This document shows positions 48,901 through 55,554 of a DNA stretch of 64,000 bases, piece after piece. The notes beneath the pieces were generated by a model. That model made no database searches. It was not told the origin of the DNA and was given only the letters and a program-made list of their open reading frames with translations. The translations under genes were made by a program, and so were the position numbers. The stretch's first letter is position 1; each line of letters starts with the position of its first letter. Origin of the DNA: Sinohyriopsis cumingii (lineage: Eukaryota; Mollusca; Bivalvia; Unionida; Unionidae); assembly GCA_028554795.2 (NCBI GenBank), contig CM068831.1, positions 30,222,659 to 30,286,658 of the forward strand, in the 5' to 3' direction.

Positions 48901-49537
48901 GTTTACCATTAGACTTTATGGTGTCTAATACTAAATGCAGCCTTTTTGAAAATCGCTATTGCAATTCTTAATTAATAGAACGTCATGTTGTCATAAGGTT
49001 TGCACAAGACTAATTTTGATATCTGGTTGGTTCTGAATGGAAATGGTGCCAATCTGACCTCAGATATGGCTGCTGCAATGAACATATTGAAAATCTTGTC
49101 ACTAATTCTTCGGATTGGATGATAGGAACATGTATTTTTTGCCAGAAACTTCTAATGGTGTCTACTTATCTGTCTTAAATGAAAATAGTGCTAATGTTAC
49201 ATCCAATATGGCTGCCACAGTGCCTAATTTGAAAAAGCATATCATTCAAGATTATCAATAATAGTTTCAACACTCGACATTTAAAAGGAAGAAATGGTCA
49301 CATCTTTAAATCTTTTAGGACATTCAAACACCATGAGTTGCAGCTATGACTTTTCCTTTTCTGTTACAGAATAAAGGGGATGCAGACGGTGATTCAGAAC
49401 TACTTCGTAAGCAGTTGGAGGAAATGAAGCGGCAGGCAGAGTTGTACAAAGAACAGCTAAAACAGAAAGATAAAGATTTAGAAGAATACAAAAAGCAGCT
49501 GACGGTTATAACGCTAAAATCTCCTGAAAAATCATAG
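6002..49537 (+). CDS. GABPB: GA-binding protein subunit beta (GABPB), complete coding gene, 11 coding exons
   Basis: Joining 6002-6109, 13644-13841, 18253-18351, 19533-19607, 23751-23952, 24331-24408, 25647-25766, 29837-29973, 34718-34826, 37738-37820 and 49370-49537 gives 1377 nt, 458 codons plus TAG. Every junction is GT/AG and phase-consistent. The product starts [11 protein letters not shown] and aligns from end to end with what I recall of human GABPB1 (395 aa) and GABPB2 (448 aa). Five ankyrin repeats (about residues 5-34, 37-69, 70-102, 103-135, 136-160) form the surface that binds the ETS protein GABPA. Residues 236-251 hold the conserved [12 protein letters not shown] block. Residues 341-345 (VITIV) match a human stretch, 379-384 (KHKKIK) are a probable nuclear signal, and about 412-448 form the leucine-zipper-like coiled coil that dimerises beta subunits. 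It acts in the nucleus as transactivator of the GABP/NRF-2 complex. No poly(A) site is certain; one AATAAA lies at 50126. Confidence 0.95.
6201..6312. repeat. (AT)n followed by (GT)n microsatellite
   Basis: About 38 AT dinucleotides then about 17 GT dinucleotides with one interruption, some 90 bp downstream of the first coding exon donor. Confidence 0.97.
7000..8180. repeat. ~143-bp degenerate tandem repeat, family A, array 2
   Basis: 'gccatcttgaaaatcttgtt'-like segments recur near 7190, 7365, 7500, 7641, 7785, 7928 and 8076, mostly 135-148 bp apart. Between them are 'gaatggaaagtcatat', 'ttttcaccagaaga' and 'atgtctagttggtcct'-like strings. Confidence 0.8.
9115..9254. repeat. 140-bp near-perfect palindrome
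   Basis: Arms of about 70 bp meet at CACCATGGTG (centre 9186/9187) with no loop. The left arm starts 'atcattagcaatttccca' and includes 'atcttcagagtt'; the right arm mirrors it ('aactctgaagat', 'gggaaattactaatgat') with only scattered mismatches. Likely a small foldback MITE; a hairpin RNA is an alternative. Confidence 0.85.
9396..10495. repeat. 73-bp minisatellite, about 15 copies
   Basis: Unit begins 'gacatgtttgggtgatggcc', continues 'tagcatatgtgaaatttcat' and ends 'gtgccttgttgtg'. About 15 copies with few substitutions. The unit shares 'aaatttcatgtcattccata' + 'aaactg' with family B, from which it seems to have been amplified. Confidence 0.95.
10661..11868. mobile_element. TA-flanked DNA transposon (non-autonomous), ~1.2 kb
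   Basis: Terminal inverted repeats CAGTGGTCCCAC (left) and CAGTGATCCCCT (reverse complement of right) lie directly inside TA dinucleotides at 10659-10660 and 11869-11870. Removing the element leaves 'agtagttgTActaacatgat', which matches the family B unit at 12019 ('agtagttctaacaagatt'), so the empty site can be read. No transposase is seen. TIR start and TA target fit a Tc1/mariner-like or other TA-targeting group. Confidence 0.7.
12928..13178 (-). mobile_element. SINE-2, full length, tRNA-derived
   Basis: Flanked by a 9-bp duplication ACCTTATTA (12919-12927 and 13179-13187). On the minus strand it begins GGGGCCCCAAGTGGCTGAGTGG (A-box-like) with a B-box (GGGTTCGAAT), and ends in CCCTACAACAACAACA. 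Best-delimited reference copy of the family. Confidence 0.88.
13644..13841 (+). CDS. GABPB: GABPB exon: ankyrin repeats 2 and 3
   Basis: 66 codons in phase 0, from [14 protein letters not shown] to AADIDAKDM. It contains two ankyrin repeats, each with the TPLH/SPLH-xAA signature, and the [13 protein letters not shown] linker typical of GABPB. The acceptor tttttcag ends at 13643 and the donor ATG|gtatga starts at 13842. This is the most conserved exon of the gene. Confidence 0.95.
14195..14350 (-). mobile_element. SINE-2, 5'-truncated copy
   Basis: Matches the 3' two-thirds of SINE-2 from 'tgttgttgttgtcatgggtt' to 'catacccacattg', with the tRNA-like head absent. Confidence 0.8.
14380..14910 (+). 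repeat. dispersed repeat R, copy 1
   Basis: Shares 'aagggaagcaactcttacag' and 'atgacagccaagtgcaagaa' + 'gcataaatgatttaaggt' with 31600-32320, about 350-400 bp apart in both. Other pieces are at 33925-34175 (inverted) and 44790-44945. Class unknown. Confidence 0.6.
14948..15049. repeat. tandem duplication of ~50 bp
   Basis: 'cacacatttaatgtgtgtgt' + 'tcttgggatgtaaatgcttg' + 'gttcatgct' occurs twice in a row, nearly identical. Confidence 0.85.
15867..18178. mobile_element. putative TIR-bounded DNA element, ~2.3 kb
   Basis: Left end ACACCACTCACTTGATAGTTCG and the reverse complement of the right end ACACCTCTCGCTCGATAACTCG agree at 17 of 22 positions. The interior is richer in CpG than the surrounding intron. 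No transposase was recognised and no clear target duplication, so the borders are tentative. Confidence 0.4.
16982..17808. mobile_element. nested TIR element (MITE-like), ~830 bp
   Basis: Perfect 12-bp inverted ends AGTCTAGTTCCC (16982-16993) and GGGAACTAGACT (17797-17808), plus a second inverted pair AACCCTTTACCTCAT (17029-17043 and 17771-17785). Lies wholly inside the 15867-18178 element. No transposase; target duplication not evident. Confidence 0.6.
18253..18351 (+). CDS. GABPB: GABPB exon: ankyrin repeat 4
   Basis: 33 codons, exactly one ankyrin repeat ([14 protein letters not shown]...GADVNCENK). The LKMT-LHWATE motif is diagnostic of GABPB. Acceptor cttacag ends at 18252; donor AAG|gtaccg starts at 18352. 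Phase 0 at both ends. Confidence 0.95.
18352..19532 (+). other. GABPB intron 4
   Basis: 1.2 kb of AT-rich DNA. The open frame at 18913-19272 has no known domain or splice context. I see no repeat. Confidence 0.7.
19533..19607 (+). CDS. GABPB: GABPB exon: ankyrin repeat 5 (C-cap)
   Basis: 25 codons, [25 protein letters not shown] in outline, equivalent to the human segment with A-DISIDNGNEDLAEILQIA. It closes the ankyrin stack. Acceptor tttttcag ends at 19532, donor CAG|gtaatt. Phase 0 at both ends. Confidence 0.94.
20980..22713 (-). mobile_element. possible broken retroelement fragment with one LTR-like end
   Basis: 21606-22713 read on the minus strand starts TGTCATGGTGG and ends CCTGACA, a TGTCA/TGACA arrangement like an LTR. 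Beyond it lies a 126-codon basic open frame (21540-21160) with no recognised domain. No second LTR and no target duplication were found. It is a broken fossil if it is one at all. Confidence 0.25.
21864..21920. repeat. (AT)n microsatellite
   Basis: About 28 uninterrupted AT dinucleotides. Confidence 0.97.
23751..23952 (+). CDS. GABPB: GABPB exon: acidic/threonine-rich linker
   Basis: Opens after tgttttccag and runs in frame ([23 protein letters not shown]...). 67 codons plus one base. Rich in Asp, Glu, Thr and Ser, as expected of the transactivation region, with little direct alignment to vertebrates. The donor AAAC|gtatgg is supported by phase: the leftover C combines with AA of the next exon to make Gln228. 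Confidence 0.85.
23953..24330 (+). other. GABPB intron 6
   Basis: 378 bp, the shortest intron. Nothing recognisable inside. Confidence 0.85.
24331..24408 (+). CDS. GABPB: GABPB exon: conserved [12 protein letters not shown] block
   Basis: 78 nt between tttacag and ag|gtaagt. In the phase set by the previous exon it reads [25 protein letters not shown]. The block [13 protein letters not shown] is identical to the human activation-domain sequence and confirms the exon although it is too short to stand out as an ORF. Confidence 0.93.
24409..25646 (+). other. GABPB intron 7
   Basis: 1.24 kb of AT-rich sequence with no repeat or ORF I can name. Confidence 0.8.
25647..25766 (+). CDS. GABPB: GABPB exon: activation region
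   Basis: 120 nt, acceptor atccag ending at 25646, donor ACAG|gtagaa. Reads (G)[20 protein letters not shown]...ESGQSITLT. Phase is 1 in and 1 out. Only general resemblance to the Gln/Thr-rich hydrophobic activation clusters of other GABPB proteins. Confidence 0.85.
26573..26820. repeat. foldback inverted repeat, arms ~70 bp
   Basis: Left arm 26573-26634 ('attttcaagttctgctgaca', 'ttggctgga', 'ctgggaatgcc') is mirrored by right arm 26751-26820 ('ggcattcccagct', 'tccagccaa', 'gtcagcagaacttgaaaat') with small gaps; spacer ~115 bp. Probably a small foldback MITE. Confidence 0.8.
27360..28030. repeat. degenerate long-period repeat (family E)
   Basis: Segments such as 'agaaaaacctttaaatgact' recur near 27580, 27730 and 27940, roughly 150-200 bp apart, with 'gcatttcagatttg', 'cagaatttgacaaatttggc' and 'cataggggtcttcaa'-like strings between. 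Confidence 0.5.
28172..28419 (+). mobile_element. SINE-2, full length
   Basis: Starts GAGGCCCCGAGTGGCCGAATGG, with a B-box GGGTTCGAGTC near 28250, and ends 'accctacaacaacaacat'. Flanked by aaatctcattt / aaaactcattt (one mismatch). Same strand as GABPB. Confidence 0.9.
28440..29660. repeat. degenerate ~150-bp-class repeat (family F)
   Basis: 'atttcctaaacccctt' + 'gatggattttatttatactt' + 'ggtatgaa' recurs near 28440, 28600, 28745, 28880, 29410 and 29580, with connecting 'gatgctaagaaatttcattt'-like strings. Confidence 0.6.
29755..29820. repeat. AAC/ATG/ATA trinucleotide-rich microsatellite
   Basis: Runs of aac, atg/gtg and ata triplets, ending 16 bp before the exon acceptor at 29836. Confidence 0.9.
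29837..29973 (+). CDS. GABPB: GABPB exon: acidic segment
   Basis: 137 nt, acceptor ttccag ending at 29836, donor CAG|gtgggc. With the carried G it reads [19 protein letters not shown]...DVEPSQ. Acidic and Gln-rich, ending in phase 0. The phase fit with both neighbours is the main support. Confidence 0.83.
31600..32320 (+). repeat. dispersed repeat R, copy 2
   Basis: 31680-31815 ('gagcttggagcgctgtatgt', 'tttaacaaatgtggctta', 'taatgctcatctttagc') matches 44795-44945. 31912-32310 matches 14467-14910 ('aagggaagcaactcttacag', 'atgacagctaagtgcaagaa'). Confidence 0.65.
32997..33223 (-). mobile_element. SINE-2 nested in the hAT element, 5'-truncated
   Basis: Flanked by a perfect 13-bp duplication AGACGATGTAAGG (32984-32996 and 33224-33236). 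The 3' end (GTTGTTGTTGTTGTAGGG on plus) is intact; about 20 bp of the tRNA head are missing. Few differences from other copies, so a young insertion. Confidence 0.93.
33360..33650 (+). pseudogene. hAT transposase C-terminal dimerisation domain fragment
   Basis: 96-codon open frame. [20 protein letters not shown] followed by [20 protein letters not shown] is the conserved hAT C-terminal dimerisation motif. No DDE catalytic residues are present in the remaining sequence, so it cannot transpose by itself. Confidence 0.85.
33925..34175 (-). repeat. dispersed repeat R, inverted piece
   Basis: 'gtaagagttgctttccttca' is the inverse of 'ggaagcaactcttac', with surrounding strings also matching copies at 14460 and 31900 in reverse. 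Confidence 0.5.
34355..34445 (+). mobile_element. SINE-2 3' fragment, old
   Basis: 'ttactggggtta', 'attatagcctattgtgtcct' and 'gaaaaatggtgtgaaatt' resemble the 3' part of the copy at 28172. Confidence 0.4.
34718..34826 (+). CDS. GABPB: GABPB exon: VITIV activation motif
   Basis: 109 nt, acceptor atttcag ending at 34717, donor TTGG|gtatgt. Reads [28 protein letters not shown]. The VITIV and VTLDG strings correspond to human QQVITIVTDG and PIIVTMPDG. Confidence 0.9.
36071..36389 (-). mobile_element. SINE-1, full length, tRNA-derived
   Basis: Perfect 15-bp duplication TCACTAAACATGAGT on both sides (36056-36070, 36390-36404). On the minus strand it starts CCGCTCCGGTGGCCTATTG, with A-box (TGGCCTA) and B-box (GGGTTTGATCC), and ends in ATCACACACAC. 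Reference copy of the family, ~319 bp. Confidence 0.93.
36526..36845 (+). mobile_element. SINE-1, full length, opposite orientation
   Basis: Starts near 'ggaccactacagtggcctag', carries the B-box GGGTTCAAAGCC and the shared body (for example 'ggataatgtgactgggtggg'), ending 'aaatcacagatgcacac'. Flanks acagtttcaggga / acagtaacaggga form an imperfect target duplication. Confidence 0.85.
37738..37820 (+). CDS. GABPB: GABPB exon: basic (NLS-like) segment
   Basis: 83 nt, acceptor caacag ending at 37737, donor CAG|gtatgt. Reads (E)[27 protein letters not shown], parallel to human EEPPAKRQC. The KHKKIK cluster is a likely nuclear localisation signal. The following intron is the longest (11.5 kb). Confidence 0.87.
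38050..39012 (-). repeat. 3' LTR of the 38050-44621 element
   Basis: About 963 bp, direct repeat of 43657-44621. On the minus strand begins TGTTATGTATATTTG next to the purine tract. Confidence 0.93.
39136..39621 (-). pseudogene. RNase H region of the LTR element
   Basis: Ty3-type RNase H strings: [34 protein letters not shown] and [17 protein letters not shown]. It is the last domain before the 3' LTR. Fossil. Confidence 0.88.
39845..40681 (-). pseudogene. reverse transcriptase region of the LTR element
   Basis: 278-codon frame with the RT blocks [52 protein letters not shown] and YIDDVIIY, as in Ty3/gypsy-type polymerases. Fossil element. Confidence 0.92.
40690..41938 (-). pseudogene. integrase region of the LTR element
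   Basis: N-terminal H-H-C-C zinc finger ([11 protein letters not shown]...CRSCHTC) and the first catalytic Asp context ([10 protein letters not shown]). [12 protein letters not shown] / YGPYTVDRK-like GPY/F module lies at about 40700-40860. It precedes the reverse transcriptase, the reverse of ordinary Ty3/gypsy order. Fossil, broken. Confidence 0.85.
42031..42717 (-). pseudogene. aspartic protease region of the LTR element
   Basis: Contains [12 protein letters not shown], the retropepsin active-site motif, in a 228-codon frame that continues as spacer toward the integrase. Fossil. Confidence 0.8.
42753..43640 (-). pseudogene. gag-like region of the LTR element
   Basis: Contains a segment with [18 protein letters not shown], typical of the C-terminal capsid (SCAN-like) part of Ty3/gypsy Gag proteins. 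Fossil, broken. Confidence 0.7.
43657..44621 (-). repeat. 5' LTR of the 38050-44621 element
   Basis: About 965 bp, matching 38050-39012 along its whole length (for example 'gaataatttatttccctgga', 'gatcatgttccagaacctcg'). Confidence 0.93.
44790..44945 (+). repeat. dispersed repeat R, piece
   Basis: 'ggcttggagcactttatgtt' through 'gctcatctttagcaatcaca' matches 31680-31815 at about 90%. It lies some 170 bp right of the LTR element. Confidence 0.75.
46258..46505 (-). mobile_element. SINE-2, full length, diverged
   Basis: From 'gttgttgttattttggggtt' to 'gacaacttggccacctggta'. Imperfect flanking duplication around 'caagttattttt' / 'caaggttatttt'. Confidence 0.85.
46900..47770. repeat. family G repeat (~145 bp), split by a SINE-1
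   Basis: 'cacaataactttagttttac', 'ggatggcttgcacttggtat' + 'aaggaagaag', 'ttgatttaggggttgcaa' and 'aaggtcaaggtcac' recur near 46950, 47097 and 47560-47740; one more unit is at 26315. A SINE-1 interrupts at 47227-47505. Confidence 0.65.
47227..47505 (-). mobile_element. SINE-1 copy
   Basis: Body strings 'cagtcatgtcgctaaaatgt', 'gggcatcatgccgcagacat', 'cagtcacattatcctgacac' and the tRNA head 'ggcagatgctctaaccaata' in reverse. The first bases of the head are missing. Confidence 0.88.
48060..49260. repeat. ~143-bp degenerate tandem repeat, family A, array 3
   Basis: 'cttgaaaatcttgt'-like strings near 48100, 48310, 48445, 48588, 48702, 48845, 48935, 49085 and 49228, mostly about 143 bp apart, with the same companion strings as arrays 1 and 2. 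It ends 110 bp before the last GABPB exon. Confidence 0.82.
49370..49537 (+). CDS. GABPB: GABPB terminal coding exon: coiled coil and stop
   Basis: Acceptor ctgttacag ends at 49369. 55 codons and TAG. Heptad pattern in [20 protein letters not shown] and the next 20 residues matches the human beta-1 dimerisation helix (LQKQLDEANREAQKYRQQL). The tail [12 protein letters not shown] is divergent. 3' UTR length is not determinable by eye; AATAAA strings occur at 50126 and further on. Confidence 0.94.
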   Translation, partial: NKGDADGDSELLRKQLEEMKRQAELYKEQLKQKDKDLEEYKKQLTVITLKSPEKS

Positions 49538-52500
49538 TTTGTATAGCATGAAGGATTGGTTGTATATAGTCATTGATATTATTGTACATTATTTCATCTC
49601 TCATTTATGTTATTATGCACAGTAAAATTAGTGTATAAAGTCTGATATGATTTGTTTTTTATTATTCTTGACATTCTCTCATCTGTCTTCATTTCTCTTG
49701 ATGGCATCAAAAAAACATTTCAAAGTTTTTGAACATGTTAAATTTTGGAAAAAGGTTCAATATAAGAGAATAAGTACTAAGTGATTTTCCATTTCTTCTG
49801 GTGTTGTCAATGCAGCAGTACCTCTTTTAAATGCACCCAACCCACCCATCAACCTTTTGTTGATATGTCAAGAATCCCTTGGCATTTATGAGTTAGTGTT
49901 GAAAGGTAATCCCCACTCCTGTAATGCAGCTAGTGGTCAGCACGTTAGTGCAAAAACTCAAGTTTTCCTCTTGTGAGCGGTGACATCAATGGATTTAGTT
50001 ACAGCATTCTGATACAGTAACTTTAATCCTTACAAACTGGAAAGTAATCAAGTTTTCCTTACTGCTGTGTTTGCTTTAGGTATTCAGTTTTGTCACTTAG
50101 ATAATTACTGACTTTTATTGCCACCAATAAAATTATCAAGATGACAAAAGCTAACAGCTGAAAAGCCCAGTATTGTTCTCAAAAGTCAGCATGAAATCTG
50201 GTTGCCATAAAATACAACTGGTGTGTTAGCCATTGTCACTTCTCTTACAGTAAAAAATGTTCTGGAAAGGGTACCAGACTAAATATTAGTTAATTGTGTG
50301 ACAAGCTCATGTCATTGATCAATATGGAGCACATTGCCTATAAAGCAGTAAGTTGTTACTAAAAGTGCCAGGTGTCATCTGACAGATGTTCTCCATATTT
50401 AAGGAAAAGTAAAAGCAATGTGACTTAATGAAAAGAGGGGGAGTCCTCATGTCATTACTGGGAAATTTAATGATGGGAAGATTCAAATAAACATCATCAG
50501 TTGCTTTATAGATTCTACACCACAGAGTGGAAAAAACTGAATGGAATGGAATGGACAACGATGGTTGTAGCCAGACACTGCTATGTATTTTATAAAAATT
50601 TCTTCATTTTGGAATTTGCATGGGTTATTTAGTCATTATTCGCTTTACTTGTCATAGACCACATATTCTGACAAGAGTCCTTGGTTCTCTCGTCTCCATA
50701 TCTGACAAGAGAGGTGAGGTTGCAGGATCACACTCGAGTACTATCAAAGGTGCATGGAAAGTGTTGTAGAGCCCAACAGATTTTCCTTTTTATTAAGCTG
50801 GGAAATCAAAATATAACCTCAAAGCCTTTATACAAAGGCACTGGCTTCAAAGCCCATGTGGGTCATTCTGTAGGCATATACTGAGCTCAGTAAAGATATC
50901 CACCTGTCAGATTAAAGCGATTTCTGTCAATATTGATTGTGAATGCAATATTTTAACATAATACACAGCATTGGATCATAACTTTTTATGTTACATATAA
51001 ACACATTGTAGATTTGTCTCATTCAAGATACAGACAAAACTCATGGTTGGTTTATAAGAAATCATAGCATTTATAAGTAAATGTCTTTTATTGGTTTAAT
51101 TAAATGTGCTGGAGCTTATGGCATGGTTCTGTGGCCATTTTGATTGTGTACTTCTGTTATGTTGTTGCGTACATAAAGCATTGTAGCAAGGTCTGTGCAG
51201 CTGCAGCCCAAGTAATGATGCATCATCAGCTGGTTTCCAAATATTTATCCATCCAGTGTAGTTGATCTTACATGAATGCTTATTGTAAACATTTATGAAC
51301 AGATTGAAATATTTTTTTTATGAGCCTTGGTGATGAATTTTAATAAATATCATTTGGAAAAAAGACACTAATATAAGAGAATATATTGCATGATTAAAAT
51401 ACTGACCTAAGCTTTAGTAAGGTGTTGGACTTGTGACCAGTAGGTTGCCAATTTAGTTCCCACCTAAGATCCACCCAGATTGACTAATTTGATCAGTCCT
51501 TGGTAGCACTTTAGTCTCTTTGCCTATGCACATTACAATCTTCATTCATTGCAGTGCCAAACCACACACCAAATCTGGTATGATACCATGGCTTCATTTG
51601 TGAGGTCACGATGTGTTATTAAATATGTGTAAGATGGATAAACATTATTGGGGTTATGGACCTAAATAACACAGCAGTCATGTGATAAATCTAGAAAAAT
51701 CGGTAATATGGTCAAACCTGTCTACAAGTCACCCATTGCTAATGGAGTCAGTGGTCTTTGTAGACAGGTGACATCCTAAGGCAGATTTAACTGTAAAACT
51801 TTGCTCATAGCAAATTTATATATTGTTGACCAAATAGCATTAGCATTATTATTAGTAGTACCGTATTATTTCATGTGTATTACTATTAGTAGTAGCAGTA
51901 TGCTACCAAGATACACGCATTTAGCTTTTAAGCAAAAAAGAAAAATAACAAAATTTAATAACGTAAGTTCCATGCAAGGATACTGTATCCTTGCTTTTTT
52001 TTTTTTTTTTTTGACTTTCCAATGATAAGAGGTGTTATCTTCCTCTTCTGTAGGGGTATAATAGTGTGTACATTTATCAGTACCCGACTCTGCTTGTCAT
52101 TTAATGTATTATAAAACTAATCTGATAGTTTAAATACACCCACATTGAATAAATGAAAACATTTATGTACATGTACTCATTTATATACATTACACACACA
52201 TACAATCAGAGAAACAGCTCCGAAATAAATTTAGTAAGTGACAGCTAACATAATTATAAAACACACGAGTGTCTTTTTATTGGGGCAGTTGGTATAATTA
52301 AGCATGAAAACTGATGATCACACTTTAAACCACTGAGGGATTAAGCAGCTGCTCAACTCAAATGAGATCAAATGACAGATTTTGTTTGCAGCCTTCGATG
52401 TTCATGGAATGAAGCTCACTGGGCTATTGTTAGTGGTACTGGTAAAGAGACCATTAGTCTGAGTTTCCCCTGACCTTTCCCACTCTATTTATGAACTTCA

Positions 52501-52540
52501 ACATTTATATTGGGGTGTTGGGTCAGAGTAAATAAATTGC
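49538..52540. other. GABPB 3' UTR and intergenic DNA
   Basis: AATAAA strings at 50126 and others further on could end the transcript. A short inverted pair 'cctgtctacaag' / 'ctttgtagacagg' sits near 51718-51770, and a T-run at 51996-52011. No gene found. Confidence 0.5.
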
Positions 52541-52548
52541 ATAAATTT

Positions 52549-52823
52549 GTAGCGTTAACAGTTTTTCAGTCATATAGCTACATTGTCTGCAGTATGTCAG
52601 TTTATAGTGATGTATAGCACTGGGCATCATGTCAGTCCTACCCAGTCACATTATCTTATCACCAGGCCAACCACTCCTAACACTAACCTCTTAAAACTCG
52701 GTGCCAAAGCGAGGCAGCTGCTAGTACCACTTTTATGTCTTTGGTATGACTCGGCCAGGTTTTAAACTCATAACCTCCCACGTCTGAGGTGGACACACTC
52801 ACCACTAGACCACCGGTGCTGTC
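52549..52823 (-). mobile_element. SINE-1 copy
   Basis: 'cagtcatatagctacattgt', 'cccagtcacattatcttatc', 'cctcccacgtctgaggtgga' and 'accactagaccaccgg'. Flanking ATAAATT on both sides (52541 and 52825) is the likely target duplication. Confidence 0.85.
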
Positions 52824-53915
52824 TATAAATTACCTATCAAAAAGTTAAAAGTGCAGTGGCAGCATAGGATAGGCACTTACCAGCAGGCCTAGCAAACTTA
52901 AATAATGTTACATCAAGTCAACATGCTTGAATTGATAGGTAGATATATTTTCTGGGAAATTGTAAATATAATTGTTATGTCTTTAATCTACTCATGAGAC
53001 AAAGCTACACCTTTGATGAAATATGATCTGACACTCACCATTTGTATGTCTAGCCATATAAATCTTGCAAACTAAATATCCATGAACAGGTCCATTAGTC
53101 GCATGATATCAACAATAAACCTCTTTTCCATGCTGTTGTACAAAAATACGAAAATATTAAATTAAAGTCTTGTACTGTTTGGAAAAGAATGGATGGACAC
53201 ATAATTCTCAACATATTATTCCAAGAAAAATGACCAGCAGCCTGTCACTGTTGCAGCAACTTGGAGAAAGTCAAACTCCTCAAGAAAAAAGCACGTCTAC
53301 AATCGTTTTGTTTTATCACATGACTACCACAATGACGTGCTCTCTGCATGATGAACTGATTCATGTAATATATGTTTATATACACCATGCCTTTCCTGTC
53401 AAACAAAATAAGTTTATTTTGCATACTTGGCACATTCACTGCTGATATGCTCCAGTAACTGCCAAAGGCAGAGTGAAGCCACTCCATGGTTAAGAAACAA
53501 CTGGCTTCTGACCACAGAAGACAGGTGATCACTGATTACATGACATTTATAGAGGAAATTTTCCAGGGAAAATTGTGACCAGATGATTGATGAACTTGGG
53601 TGACAATTAGGACAAGTTAATATACGCAAACAAATTAAATATAAAAAATGTTTTATTAAACTTATTTTATGAAAATTCACACCTTAATTTTACATACACT
53701 ATTTTCCTGCCTAGCACATAATGTAGAAGACAAAAGAATAAATAACAAATATTCAAATCTGAAAGAGTATGGTTCAACAAGCATTGGGTTAATACTGTAT
53801 GTGCAATGTATTTCTTTGAATGAACAGTGTGAAAACAAACTAAATATAGCCAAAACAAGAATAACATCTAGTTGATGGTATATACTGAAACAATAATGTG
53901 TGATTTTAATGGCAT
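52824..53915. other. intergenic, nothing recognised
   Basis: AT-rich DNA with short overlapping open frames on both strands and no domain, repeat or splice pattern that I can support. Confidence 0.5.
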
Positions 53916-53917
53916 TT

Positions 53918-54080
53918 CTAATGCATTATTGACTGTACCATGCCAAGGAAATGGGAGCTAAGTGCCTTTTTCAAGGGCACAAGAGAAGCAGCCAACCTGG
54001 GCTGGGCTGGTATTGAACATGTGATCCTTGGGTTACAAATCTGATACTCTTGCAGTGAGCTACTATGGTTCCCAAATAAA
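53918..54080 (-). mobile_element. SINE-3 copy (tRNA-derived)
   Basis: 'gtgcctttttcaagggcaca', 'gctgggctggtattgaacat' (degenerate B-box) and 'gatactcttgcagtgagcta' (head, reversed). Related to the copy at 58972. Confidence 0.6.
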
Positions 54081-54620
54081 AGTTGAATTAATAGGAGGAT
54101 GTTACATAATTGCAGTCTTGAGAAACTAAGTTTCACTGACATGAAAAACTTACGACAGGTGTTTTATTTACAGGTTAAGGATAAATTTACACCATTGTTT
54201 TCTTAGTCAAAACATTTAAATTGTAAAATTATTAGGCAATCCTTTCTTCTGACTTACCTAACGACTACATTAAAGGAGAAATTTACATTCTTTCCCAGTA
54301 ATTCAAACTTTGCAGTCTTCAGTCAAAAGTTATACACAATGATTCATTTAAAACTACCCCAAAAATTCAATAAATTGTGATGTTCTAAATTTAACATGTA
54401 GCATAAAATTACTTTTGTGCACAAATCGTGTCATTATCCCTCCAGGCACAGCATGACAATCACAGTATATTAGACACACAAGTAGTCACTTCATTCTGCT
54501 TGAATACCCGCATAAAGGATTTTCAGAGATGCTCCCAGAATTTTTATCACAAGGGGTGATTTCCCCCCTTTATCACCAAAAAAAGAGGGGGGACTTAGTT
54601 CAATATTTTGATATTTTGTT

Positions 54621-54634
54621 GCACACACACACAT

Positions 54635-54693
<59 letters not shown>

Positions 54694-54696
54694 GTA
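54621..54696. repeat. (CA)n-(AT)n-(AC)n microsatellite
   Basis: Short CA run, about 25 AT dinucleotides, then a short AC run. Confidence 0.95.
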
Positions 54697-54699
54697 ACC

Positions 54700-55550
54700 T
54701 TTGGTACATGACAGTATCTATATTACATGTAAGTTTCTGTTCATGACTGTAAATTGTAGTGATTAACTATAAACAAGATGTAACAATGTTAATTTTTGTC
54801 CATGGTGTAGGTTCTTTTTTAATGATACTGAGCTATAAATAGGTGTTTACAAGTTAAATTCAACCTCTATATTCAACCTGTTGATGTGTTTGGAGTAATT
54901 TCTCATTGGCTACTGAGGCCTGGTGAGTTCTTAGAAGAATTAAGTTATTTCCAATTCGATGGGTTGGTCAGGTGGCGTATTTTAAGACGTAGGTCACATG
55001 AGTGGGTATTAGATTCAGTAGTAAGGTCTGTCACGTGGGGTATATTGTGATATATAGTTGTAACAGACACTTGGAGATGCATATAAGGAGAGAACTGAGC
55101 AATTAGTTCAATCCTGTTTGGGATTCTTTATTTGTTCTTGCATTAATATCACTACAGTGTGCAGATGTGTTTAATGTTTGTGTTTAGAAATAATTTGAGA
55201 GGAGACATTTGGGTGGATTATTCATTGGAACTATACAGTGCTCATTTGATAATAAAATATTATTCTAAGACAAACTGAATTTATTCAAAGGAGTTCTGGA
55301 CAATATCATTGTGATACATCTGAAACATTAGATTTTTTTGACTTGTTTAAAATTTGTTAGGATTATTTTGGATTTATTTTATAACACCATATGTTCCTCT
55401 TAAATTTTAATTTTTTAACTTTGATAATTAAATTATCTGCTAAGTTTTACAAAACTTATTAGTTACTTTGTTTATGACCATTTACCTAATACTTAAATAT
55501 CCATCTCCCTTTTTACCTTCTCCATTCTGTTAGGGCTTTATCAAAGTCAA
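54700..55550. other. intergenic, nothing recognised
   Basis: AT-rich, no repeat, ORF or RNA gene that I can support. Confidence 0.5.
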
Positions 55551-55554
55551 AATC

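Larger units (their letters stand above)
37821..49369 (+). other. GABPB intron 11
   Basis: 11.5 kb, more than half of it an antisense LTR retrotransposon (38050-44621). Right of that come a piece of repeat R, a SINE-2, family G repeats split by a SINE-1, and family A array 3 just before the last exon. 44950-46240 shows nothing I can name. Confidence 0.85.
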
